Shown piece after piece: positions 8,827 to 16,353 of a stretch of 34,021 nt of DNA (position 1 is its first letter; each line of letters begins with the position of its first letter). A program made the position numbers and the translations under genes. Source of the DNA: an uncultured Clostridia bacterium (GTDB lineage Bacteria; Bacillota; Clostridia; Christensenellales; CAG-917); NCBI GenBank assembly GCA_947383095.1, contig CANDBZ010000008.1, positions 1 to 34,021 of the forward strand. The letters run 5' to 3'. A model generated the notes under the pieces. The model saw only the letters and a program-made list of their open reading frames with translations. It made no database searches and was not told where the DNA came from.

Positions 8827-8874
8827 AGAGAATATAAAGATCACATTAATTTTGCAATCAATTTCTTTTGTATA

Positions 8875-8903
8875 TTGACATAGAAATTTTTGTATAATAT
8901 AAT
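8875..8903 (+). promoter_or_regulatory. Perfect consensus sigma-70/sigma-A promoter
   Basis: TTGACA, exactly 17 bp, TATAAT: all twelve hexamer bases match the consensus. A start at about 8910 gives a leader of about 70 bases to the lipoprotein gene at 8979. The region is AT-rich, as an UP element would be. Confidence 0.92.
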
Positions 8904-8978
8904 TATAAATACAATATTGCCTATCAAAATTTTGCTTTTTGGCGGGCGGTAAAAGAAATTTGCAACAAGGAGATTATT

Positions 8979-11426
8979 ATGAAAAAATCTTGGCTCAAAT
9001 CCCTGCTTATCATAGTGATGGCGGTGCTGTTGGTAGTCGGATTGGTCGCCTGCAACGACGGCGGCAAAGGCGGCGGTAAAGACGACGGCAAGCCCACGGA
9101 CATGAAGGTATCGGATTATTTCACAAAAATGTGGGACCTCACTTCCAAGATAGGCGACACGAAGATCGAAGCTACGGGCGATATCGCGGCGGAAGTCGAT
9201 TTGTCGGTCGCTATTGAAACAAAGCAAGCCCGCGTCGGCGCTTTGGTTCAGCAGTTGGATCTCGGTTTCAACATCCAAGCCGTTTTGGGCAGGACTGCGG
9301 CAACCGCAAGCAACACTGCGATCAAGGTCAAAATCTATGACCCCACGGACGCGGCGCATACGGAAATCGCAACGCTTTATCTGTTTGCAAACGACATCGA
9401 CAATCTGTATATCGATTTCGGCGGCCTCAATATCAAGGTGCCTCACGAGCTTGTCGAGCTCGTTTGGAAGGATATCATGGGCAGCGAGGACGAATTGTCC
9501 TCCGTCATTCCCGCTTTGCTTAACAAGGCTCTGTTCGGCGATGACAGCATCAACAAGGTTATCAACGGCTTTGTGGGCAAATTCGGTCCGGATTGGAACC
9601 TCAATACCCTTATCAACGGCGTGCTCGATATGACGGGCTTCGATCTTAAGGGCTTCCTTAACAGCGAAGACGGCAAATTCATCAGCGATCTGTTGGGCTC
9701 GATTTTTAATCTGACAACCGACAAATTGTTCGACGCAAACGACAACGTCAACCTCATCGACGTTCTCAAATCCGATATTATAGGCAAGGCGTTTACGGCG
9801 CAAAAGACCGTGAACGGCGACGTCACGCAATATAAAGCGTCTCTTGGCGTCAATCTTGTGAATACCGTCAGCAGCATGGTGGGCGGCATTCTCGGCAATG
9901 CTTCCAACCCCGGCGCGATCAATCTGCTCTTCAACGAAAAGGGCGGCGAGATCGACGGCTTCGCTATCAACGCGGTGCTTGCGGGTCTGACGACAACGGG
10001 CGTGGCTTACAACGGAAGAGAGGTCGAGGTCATCCCCGAGGTCACTCTCAAGATAAACGAGTTGAAGCTTGAAAACGCAAACCAAAACAACAAGGTGCAA
10101 ACAAAGAAAGCCCTTGCGGATTATAAGACCAATATCGCTGTCAACGAAAAATTGGCGGTGGAAGTCGGCGGCATCAATATAAAGACTAACGACCTGGTGG
10201 GCGCGCTGTCCTCCGACGTCAAGGATATGCTCGGTATCGAAGCCGACGCAACCTTTAAAGACTTCAAACTCGAAGGCAAGGTCGAAGTGCAGATCTTGGG
10301 TCAACTCGACATTGTCAACGTCGAAAACAATCAAACCAAATTGAACGTGACGGTCAAGCTCAACGACGAGGTGCTTGCGACGGCTAGCCTTGTCAACAAC
10401 CGCATTGCGGCGCAGCTTACTACCGCAGTAGACGTGATGGGCGACACGCTCAAGGGCGTCGTGTATTCCAAGGAAGTCAACGTTGCTCAAATCGTGCGCG
10501 ATTTTGTCACCGAGCTTGTGGAAGGCTGGGGCTGGACCGCCGATAAATTCAATAGCTGGATCTTGGGTCAACCGCAACAGCCGGGTCCCGTAAATCCCAC
10601 GGATCCCACTCCCGGTCAACCTACGACTCCCGAAGAGCCTGAAGAACCGGTAGAACCCGAAGAGCCCGTAACTCCCGAAAAGGATAAGATGGACAGATTG
10701 ATCGGCAACTTCGTCGGCTTTGTTCAGGTCGGTCTGCGCCTTGCTTCCACGACCGACGGCAACGCTCAAGCGAACAATATCACGTTCAAGACCAATGACG
10801 TGCTCGCTACCGTAGTCGCTTTCGCAAACAAATATACTGCTTACAATGCGGAGACCAAGCTTAAAGAGACCAACACCTGGTCTGTCGAAGAGCGCGAAGC
10901 GATCATTCTCGCAAGCCTCACGAAGAATATCGACGACACCTTGACCTTTGGCGAATGCGTTGACTATCTTGTCGCAACGGTTATGTCCGGTGATTTCACC
11001 AACCTCGATATGACGTATGTCTGGTCTGCATTGAACGGTCTTGCGGAGTTTGTCGAGATAAAGGGCGTTGAGACGAAGGAAATCGCTTTGTTCAAGACGG
11101 AATATAACGAGGATGAGGGCAAATGGTCCGTTGTCATCGACCCGACCACCAAGAGACCGGTCAAGGAAGAGGCAAGAGAACTCACTGCTTTCGAGGCGAT
11201 CGTATACGCAGGCTTGCACAGCGCGATCGAAATTAAGGGCGACGCAAAGAACGGCTTCCATTTGTCTGCGTCCGCGACGGTCGGGCAAGCGACTCTCACC
11301 ATCACGGAGAGCCTCGAGGTCGTCGAGACAAGCGATAGCACGTTTGTAGACGTGTATGCAGCCTACAGCAAGTTGACCGATGCGGAAAAGGCCGAATGGA
11401 TGGTTTTGCCCCTCCAACAGGCATAA
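8979..11426 (+). CDS. Large lipoprotein of unknown function, 815 residues
   Basis: The signal peptide (residues 1-24) ends in a lipobox GLVAC with Cys25, followed by a flexible Gly/Lys/Asp linker (26-40). The mature part is two blocks, about 45-525 and 575-815, joined by a proline/glutamate/threonine-rich linker (about 528-572, repeats of EEP and PEEPV). The blocks are rich in alternating strands, Asn and Asp. I recognise no enzyme motif or named domain. AAGGAG 7 bp before the ATG and a perfect consensus promoter suggest a very abundant surface protein. A strong terminator follows, so the gene stands alone. A binding or structural role on the outer membrane face is inference from architecture only. 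Confidence 0.8.
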   Translation: MKKSWLKSLLIIVMAVLLVVGLVACNDGGKGGGKDDGKPTDMKVSDYFTKMWDLTSKIGDTKIEATGDIAAEVDLSVAIETKQARVGALVQQLDLGFNIQAVLGRTAATASNTAIKVKIYDPTDAAHTEIATLYLFANDIDNLYIDFGGLNIKVPHELVELVWKDIMGSEDELSSVIPALLNKALFGDDSINKVINGFVGKFGPDWNLNTLINGVLDMTGFDLKGFLNSEDGKFISDLLGSIFNLTTDKLFDANDNVNLIDVLKSDIIGKAFTAQKTVNGDVTQYKASLGVNLVNTVSSMVGGILGNASNPGAINLLFNEKGGEIDGFAINAVLAGLTTTGVAYNGREVEVIPEVTLKINELKLENANQNNKVQTKKALADYKTNIAVNEKLAVEVGGINIKTNDLVGALSSDVKDMLGIEADATFKDFKLEGKVEVQILGQLDIVNVENNQTKLNVTVKLNDEVLATASLVNNRIAAQLTTAVDVMGDTLKGVVYSKEVNVAQIVRDFVTELVEGWGWTADKFNSWILGQPQQPGPVNPTDPTPGQPTTPEEPEEPVEPEEPVTPEKDKMDRLIGNFVGFVQVGLRLASTTDGNAQANNITFKTNDVLATVVAFANKYTAYNAETKLKETNTWSVEEREAIILASLTKNIDDTLTFGECVDYLVATVMSGDFTNLDMTYVWSALNGLAEFVEIKGVETKEIALFKTEYNEDEGKWSVVIDPTTKRPVKEEARELTAFEAIVYAGLHSAIEIKGDAKNGFHLSASATVGQATLTITESLEVVETSDSTFVDVYAAYSKLTDAEKAEWMVLPLQQA

Positions 11427-11456
11427 CGCTTTGATAGCTGTTTACTATTGAAGTTT

Positions 11457-11487
11457 ATCCCCGCGCATTTGCGCGGGGATATTTTTA
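11457..11487 (+). terminator. Terminator of the 815-residue lipoprotein gene
   Basis: ATCCCCGCGC-ATTT-GCGCGGGGAT, a 10-bp perfect stem, followed by ATTTTTA. It lies 30 bp after the stop codon. Confidence 0.95.
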
Positions 11488-11504
11488 TGCGTCGGTGATT
11501 TTTG

Positions 11505-11533
11505 TTGCGGAAGTGACAAAGTTTGTTTATAAT
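11505..11533 (+). promoter_or_regulatory. Promoter of the M28-like gene, possibly leaderless
   Basis: TTGCGG, 17 bp, TATAAT. The -10 box ends 6 bp before the ATG at 11540, and no SD sequence lies in between, the same geometry as at trxB. Confidence 0.65.
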
Positions 11534-11539
11534 AAAGCT

Positions 11540-12856
11540 ATGGATATTTTCGATATCGAAAACAGCGTAATTCCCGCGGAGGATTTGCACGACGGTGTGG
11601 ATTTCATCGGCGAGTTTTCTGCGGAATTGCAACAGTACGGCAACCGTATCACAGGCACCTCCCGCGAGACGGCGTGCGCCCGTGTTATATGTCGCAGACT
11701 TGCGGATGAAACGGGCGCAAAGACGCGATTGGAGGCTTACAAGGCGTATCCGTTTTTGGGCAGGGGATCTATGCCTGTTTTCGGTCTTTGGTTTTTGCTG
11801 TGCTACGTACTTTATTTCGTCTCGTTTGCAGGCAACAGGCTCGCGGGCATCTTGCTTACTTTGCTTGCCCTCGCGGTGTTTGCGGCGGGAGCCGTCGCTA
11901 TGATAACGCTGCAGTTCGGCAAAAGAAAATTGAAAGCCCTGCTAAATCAAAAGATCTCTTATAACGTTGTCAGCGAGTTTTCCAAAAACAACGATAAAAT
12001 GAAAAAGGAACGCGTGTTCATCATCGCGGACAATCATGATGCCGTGCTTGGCAATTTCTTCAAGGATCATGTGATTATGAGCAAGCTTTCGCACGTCATG
12101 GTGCCGTTGACTGCAACGGTATTCGTGTTGTTTTGCATCATAAAAATGGCGGTGGGCACCGATACCTCCGCCAAAATCACCGCGCTGTCCGTTGTGCCTG
12201 CGGTTATAGGCGTTCTCGGCGTAGCGACGACTATGTTAAGATTTTCGCCGTTTGAAAGACATGCGATACAAAACAACGGCATTGCAACTTCCATAGCCAT
12301 GACTACTTATGCCTATTTCGTGGAAAAACCGGAGCTTTTGCCCGACGACGTGCGCATTGTTTACGCTTCTTTCGGCGGTGAAAATTCCGGGCACGGAGGG
12401 TCGGAGGCGTTTGTAAAAGCGCATCCGGAGTTTGCCGGAGCAAGCGTGCTTTGCATAGGTGATATCGAAAGCGGAGACTTGAAGATCGCCGAGCGCAACG
12501 CCGTGAGGCGCATAGATTTTTCTACGCCGCTTGTATCGGTGATAAGGTCGAGCGCGCATGAACAGAAGATAGATATTTCCACGATGCCAAACGATACTTT
12601 GCCGCAAAAGCTCAAGTCCATTCATGGTTTCACATCGGACGCGTTTGCTCAAAACGGATACCGTACGGCAACTATATTGGCGGAAAAACAGTCCGCGGAC
12701 GGGGTGGATTTTGAAATAAACGATTTGGAAAAGCTGTTTTCCGTGACGGCAGGCACCTTTATAAAGCTTATGAACGAGGCCGCGCCGCAAACCGACGAGC
12801 CACATGCCGAGGAGCCTCCCGCGACGACCGAATTGAAGGTCACGGTGTTGAAATAA
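11540..12856 (+). CDS. Membrane protein with a degenerate M28 peptidase domain
   Basis: A 438-residue protein that follows the M28 (aminopeptidase) plan, including YASFGGENSGHGGSEAFVKAHPE where M28 enzymes have the EE-G-GS motif. The zinc ligands appear lost. By my alignment HxD became NxD (165-167), the bridging Asp became Gln244, the catalytic EE became E281-N282, and the last His became Ala368. Four hydrophobic segments (about 76-98, 100-122, 186-206, 213-233) interrupt the fold, so it is membrane-bound. It is probably a pseudo-peptidase with a binding or regulatory role. An earlier GTG at 11495 is in frame, but the promoter lies in that stretch, so the ATG at 11540 is preferred. A PfoR-like gene follows 41 bp later. 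Confidence 0.7.
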   Translation: MDIFDIENSVIPAEDLHDGVDFIGEFSAELQQYGNRITGTSRETACARVICRRLADETGAKTRLEAYKAYPFLGRGSMPVFGLWFLLCYVLYFVSFAGNRLAGILLTLLALAVFAAGAVAMITLQFGKRKLKALLNQKISYNVVSEFSKNNDKMKKERVFIIADNHDAVLGNFFKDHVIMSKLSHVMVPLTATVFVLFCIIKMAVGTDTSAKITALSVVPAVIGVLGVATTMLRFSPFERHAIQNNGIATSIAMTTYAYFVEKPELLPDDVRIVYASFGGENSGHGGSEAFVKAHPEFAGASVLCIGDIESGDLKIAERNAVRRIDFSTPLVSVIRSSAHEQKIDISTMPNDTLPQKLKSIHGFTSDAFAQNGYRTATILAEKQSADGVDFEINDLEKLFSVTAGTFIKLMNEAAPQTDEPHAEEPPATTELKVTVLK

Positions 12857-12859
12857 CGG

Positions 12860-12880
12860 ACGCGCACAAATGTGCGCGTT
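12860..12880 (+). terminator. Strong hairpin between the M28-like and PfoR-like genes
   Basis: ACGCGCACA-AA-TGTGCGCGT, a 9-bp perfect stem 3 bp after the stop codon. It is followed by TAAATAT and not a T-run, so it may be a weak terminator or an RNA processing or stabilising hairpin within an operon. Confidence 0.55.
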
Positions 12881-12897
12881 AAATATAGGAAAATATT

Positions 12898-14130
12898 ATG
12901 GAAAAAGAAGACGTTGTTGTGATGCAAGATCAAACGAAAGAAGCGGAAGCCGCAAGCGAAGAGTGCGCCGAACAGGGTATTTTGGGCTATTACGTTTCTT
13001 CAGAAAAAAAGCCGCGCGGATTTTGGGCTACGGTGAAAAAGCTTTGCAAGCGCTATTTCATCGACGCGTTTACAGGTATGGCGCAGGGGCTTTTTTGCAC
13101 GCTTATCGCGGGCACGATATTGGCTCAAATCGCAAGCTGGTGCGGCAATAACTCGTTCGCGCATACCTTGGATTATATTGCGAGTATCGCCAAAATGCTT
13201 ATGGGCGCGGGTATCGGCGTCGGTATAGCGCACAAATTCGGGGCAAAGCCTCTTGTCATTTTTACCGCGGCGGTAACGGGTCTTGTAGGCGCGTTTGCGG
13301 GAGAGCTTGTGAATTCGCTTGTAGGAGGCGCTCCGTTTGCGCTTGCGTTCGGCAAGCCCGGCAACCCTATAGGCGCGTATGTAGTATCCGTGCTGACAAT
13401 AGAGATCGCGGGGCTTTATGCGGGCAAAACGAAATTGGATATAGTGCTTATCCCGTTGGGCATGATGTTGCTTTGTCTGCCATCGATATTTATTTCATGG
13501 CCGTTTATAAAGCTTATCGACCTGATCGCGAAGGTCATAGTGCTCGCTATCGAAGCGGGCGCGGCAGTGAAGATAATCGTCGGCATATTCGTCGCCGTGG
13601 TCATGGGGATTTTGCTCACAATGCCCACGTCGTCCGCCGCGATTTGGATCGCGATTGCAACGTCTGCGACAGCGTTGAACAATCCCGAGGCGTTTGCCAT
13701 TGCGGGCGGCGCGGCGGTAGCGGGCTGTTCCGCGCATATGATCGGATTTGCCGTTGCGACTTTCAGAGAGAATAGATGGAGCGGTTTGATTTCGCAGGGC
13801 ATAGGTACGTCGATGCTGCAGATACCAAATATAATGAGAAAGCCTATCATCATGCTGCCTGAAATCGTTGCCAGCGCTATATCGGGTCTCGTCGCGGTGT
13901 TGTTCGGATTGCGATGCAACGCCACCGGAGGAGGAATGGGCACAAGCGGACTTGTCGGAGTGTTCGGAACGATCGACGCGTCCATGGCGGCAGGCTTGGA
14001 AACTTGGAAGCTTGTGCTTGGCATAATCATGTGTTTGTTTGTGTTGCCGGCATGTATCAGCTTGTTTGTCAGCGAGGTCTTGAGAAAAAGAGGGCTTATT
14101 AAACCCGACGATATGAGGTTGGAGGTTTAA
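12898..14130 (+). CDS. PfoR-like PTS_EIIC_2 family membrane protein
   Basis: A 410-residue polytopic protein with a hydrophilic N-terminus (1-50) and about ten hydrophobic segments from residue 58 on. Gly-rich runs such as GAGIGVGIAHKFG, the SSAAIWIAIATSATALNNPEAFAIAGG stretch and GGGMGTSGLVGVFG point to the PTS_EIIC_2 family, which includes the Clostridium perfringens toxin regulator PfoR. Members resemble the sugar-translocating IIC part of the phosphotransferase system but lack IIA and IIB domains, and no such genes are nearby, so transport of a phosphorylated sugar is doubtful. An AGGA site precedes the ATG. A bidirectional terminator closes the unit. The family call is fairly sure, the function is not. 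Confidence 0.8.
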   Translation: MEKEDVVVMQDQTKEAEAASEECAEQGILGYYVSSEKKPRGFWATVKKLCKRYFIDAFTGMAQGLFCTLIAGTILAQIASWCGNNSFAHTLDYIASIAKMLMGAGIGVGIAHKFGAKPLVIFTAAVTGLVGAFAGELVNSLVGGAPFALAFGKPGNPIGAYVVSVLTIEIAGLYAGKTKLDIVLIPLGMMLLCLPSIFISWPFIKLIDLIAKVIVLAIEAGAAVKIIVGIFVAVVMGILLTMPTSSAAIWIAIATSATALNNPEAFAIAGGAAVAGCSAHMIGFAVATFRENRWSGLISQGIGTSMLQIPNIMRKPIIMLPEIVASAISGLVAVLFGLRCNATGGGMGTSGLVGVFGTIDASMAAGLETWKLVLGIIMCLFVLPACISLFVSEVLRKRGLIKPDDMRLEV

Positions 14131-14141
14131 ATCGATCAAAT

Positions 14142-14176
14142 AAAAGCGGCGCGTTATGAAATCGCGCCGCTTTTTT
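14142..14176. terminator. Bidirectional terminator between convergent units
   Basis: AAAAGCGGCGCG and CGCGCCGCTTTT form a 12-bp perfect stem with A-runs on one side and T-runs on the other, so it works for the PfoR-like gene (plus) and for the histidine kinase (minus). Confidence 0.92.
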
Positions 14177-14185
14177 GTTATGATT

Positions 14186-15406
14186 TCATTTTGATTTTTT
14201 CGTTTTGGCAAGAGGCAGACATACCGTAAACACCGTGCCTTTGCCTTCGATGCCTTGACAAGATATCGTGCCGCCGTGCGTCTGTACCGTCGCCGCCGCG
14301 ATCGAAAGTCCAAGCCCGAAGCTCTGCTTGTCTTCGTTTTGGCGCGCGCCGTCCGTGCGGTAGAACCTGTCGAAGACGTGCTGCGCTTCCTCCTTTGATA
14401 TCGCCGCGCCCGTGTTCATGACGGAAAGCTTTGCCTTTTTTGGGTCACAGACGAGGCTTACGCCCACCTTGCCTTTGTCGGAGCAATATTTTATCGCGTT
14501 GTCCAACAGTATGACTACCAGCCTTTCAAGCGCGGCTTTATCGCCCGTTACGCAGACGTTTTCGTTTATCTTTGTCACGAGGCGGACATCTTTTTCAAAG
14601 CATATCGGCTCGAAGGTCAGGCAGGCGCCCTCTGCGATCACACTGAAATCTACGCGCTCCTTGGGCAATTCGGCATGCTCCAGCTTGGAAAGCTCGAGCA
14701 TGTTCTGTATAAGCCCCTGCATGCGGGAAATTTGCGCCTCTATATTTTTTATCCACTCTTCGTTGCTTTCCACGGTGGATAGCGGCTCGGATTTCAGCAC
14801 GCTCAAGTTTGTCGATATCACCGTGAGAGGGGTTTTGAGCTCGTGAGAAGCGTTGGCGATCAGGTCCCGCTGTTTATTTAAGGATTCGGACACGGGGTAA
14901 AGAAGTCTTGCGGACGACAGAAAAGCGAGAAGCGCGCAAAGCGCGACGGAAAGCACGTAAAGCAACGCTATTTGAAGCCCCGTGTCTCGCAGCGTATCCT
15001 TATAGTATGTCCTGTCCAAGAGCGCGATGAGCGTGCCCGTATCATAGCTTTTGCTTGCGCAGATAAATGAATTTTTGCCGTATGTGAATTTGCCCTCGCC
15101 GGCGGCATACGCCGTTTTTATTATCTCCTCCGTGCTGTCGCCGTAACGGGACATATACTCTTTGTCGAAAATCACGATTTTGCCGCTGTTGTTTATAAAA
15201 ACAAAGCCGCACTTCATTGCCTGCGACGCGCTGTCGTTATAAGATTCCGGAGAGCTTAAAGCGCGGCCGAGCGCGGCGCGTACGGATACGTCGTTGGTCA
15301 CGCACGTTATGCCGAAAAAACCGCCTAAAATCACAAGCAAGAATATTGCGGATATTATTGTGATGCTTGCGGTAAATTTTGCGCGTTGACGACGTATTAA
15401 GTCCAT
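14186..15406 (-). CDS. Sensor histidine kinase
   Basis: A 406-residue membrane sensor kinase. TM1 is at about 13-35, an extracytoplasmic sensor loop of about 110 residues follows, and TM2 is at about 146-168. The H-box NASHELKTPLT has the phosphorylated His188, the N-box LLDNAIKYCSD has Asn303, then come an F-box FDRFYRTD (345-352) and the G-box GLGLS (364-368). TM2 and the H-box are only about 18 residues apart, so a HAMP domain does not fit between them. It follows the response regulator on the same strand after 77 bp that hold a 12-bp hairpin. No SD sequence is visible before its ATG. The signal is unknown. Confidence 0.93.
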   Translation of the reverse strand: MDLIRRQRAKFTASITIISAIFLLVILGGFFGITCVTNDVSVRAALGRALSSPESYNDSASQAMKCGFVFINNSGKIVIFDKEYMSRYGDSTEEIIKTAYAAGEGKFTYGKNSFICASKSYDTGTLIALLDRTYYKDTLRDTGLQIALLYVLSVALCALLAFLSSARLLYPVSESLNKQRDLIANASHELKTPLTVISTNLSVLKSEPLSTVESNEEWIKNIEAQISRMQGLIQNMLELSKLEHAELPKERVDFSVIAEGACLTFEPICFEKDVRLVTKINENVCVTGDKAALERLVVILLDNAIKYCSDKGKVGVSLVCDPKKAKLSVMNTGAAISKEEAQHVFDRFYRTDGARQNEDKQSFGLGLSIAAATVQTHGGTISCQGIEGKGTVFTVCLPLAKTKKSK

Positions 15407-15413
15407 AATTTAT

Positions 15414-15458
15414 AAAACGGGGTTTTAGCGTATTATTATGTATTTTAAACCCCGTTTT
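15414..15458 (-). promoter_or_regulatory. Long-loop hairpin between regulator and kinase genes
   Basis: AAAACGGGGTTT and AAACCCCGTTTT form a 12-bp perfect inverted repeat with a 21-base AT-rich loop. On the minus strand it ends 7 bp before the kinase ATG and the second arm ends in GTTTTAT, so it can act as an attenuator or block kinase translation. It probably keeps the kinase below the level of the regulator. Confidence 0.65.
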
Positions 15459-15483
15459 GTGCGATATTATATTTATCAGATCT

Positions 15484-16158
15484 TCATTTTTGCGCTAACC
15501 TGTAGCCCACGCCTCTTACGGATTCTATGGTGAAAGAAGCGCCCAGATGCTGCAGCTTTTTGCGCAAAAAAGACATATATACTTCAAGGTTGTTGGATTC
15601 GAATTCGCTGTTGAGTCCCCATGCCTTCAAAATCAGATCTTCTTTGGCGGCTACGAATTTGGGATATTCAAACATATATCTCAAAAGCTCGAATTCCTTT
15701 GCGGTCAATCCAATTTCTCCATGTTGCGTTTTTAACACGTAGGTCGTCAGGTCAAGCGACGCGCCCGAAAACTCAAGCTTGTTGTCGCTCACAAGCTTCC
15801 CGCGGCGGCGCAATACCGCGCGCATGCGGGCGGAGAGCTCGTTAAAAGAGAAGGGCTTCGACACATAGTCGTCCGCGCCTTTATCCAGCCCGTTTATTTT
15901 GTCATTGTCGTCGGACAGCGCGGTGAGCATGATTATAGGCGTATCGAGCTTTTTGCGGCGTATTTCGCCAAGCACGTCGAACCCGTTCATCTTGGGCATG
16001 ATCACGTCGAGCAGTATTATATCGTACATACCGGTCGCGGCAAAATTCAATCCGTCCGCGCCGTCGTAAACGCAATCCACGTCATATCCGTCTTTAGTCA
16101 GCATTTGAGCGAGCGCGCGCGCAAGCTCTTTTTCATCCTCTACAAGCAGAACTCTCAT
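15484..16158 (-). CDS. OmpR/PhoB-family response regulator
   Basis: A 224-residue two-component regulator. The receiver domain (1-118) has the acidic pocket VEDE (6-9), the phospho-acceptor Asp51 in LLDVIMP, Thr79 and Lys101. The winged-helix DNA-binding domain (about 128-222) has LTAKEFELLRYM and ends with the typical ESVRGVGYRL. All activation residues are intact. AAGGAGG stands 7 bp before the ATG, and a TTGTTT/TATAAT promoter lies just upstream. It is the first gene of a two-gene unit with the histidine kinase. Target genes are unknown; the divergent surface-protein operon at 16354 is the closest candidate. Confidence 0.95.
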   Translation of the reverse strand: MRVLLVEDEKELARALAQMLTKDGYDVDCVYDGADGLNFAATGMYDIILLDVIMPKMNGFDVLGEIRRKKLDTPIIMLTALSDDNDKINGLDKGADDYVSKPFSFNELSARMRAVLRRRGKLVSDNKLEFSGASLDLTTYVLKTQHGEIGLTAKEFELLRYMFEYPKFVAAKEDLILKAWGLNSEFESNNLEVYMSFLRKKLQHLGASFTIESVRGVGYRLAQK

Positions 16159-16182
16159 ATGAAAACCTCCTTGTTTGTTTAT

Positions 16183-16211
16183 ATTATACTATTTTGGAAA
16201 AATTAAAACAA
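16183..16211 (-). promoter_or_regulatory. Promoter of the two-component system
   Basis: On the minus strand TTGTTT, 17 bp, TATAAT, giving a leader of about 18 bases that contains the AAGGAGG ribosome binding site (16166-16172). Confidence 0.8.
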
Positions 16212-16293
16212 TATTAAATTGGCGCGCGCCGTAGGGCGGGCAAATATTTACGACGGAATTTTTGTATATAATATACACAAAAATATCTATGCG

Positions 16294-16322
16294 TTGAAAT
16301 ATTTCGCGCGGCATGGTACAAT
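16294..16322 (+). promoter_or_regulatory. Promoter of the surface protein-CDF operon
   Basis: TTGAAA, 17 bp, TACAAT. The transcription start at about 16329 leaves a 25-base leader with AGGAG at 16340-16344 before the GTG start. Confidence 0.75.
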
Positions 16323-16353
16323 CTTTATACGTATCGTATAGGAGCGACGGACG

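Noticed and set aside
8841-11417. 858-codon open frame on the minus strand, opposite the large lipoprotein
   Set aside because: It arises from codon bias of the plus-strand gene, which has a signal peptide, ribosome binding site, consensus promoter and terminator in the right direction.
11495-11539. Upstream GTG start extending the M28-like protein by 15 residues
   Set aside because: The extension would consist of the promoter sequence itself, and the added residues look unlike a protein N-terminus of this family.
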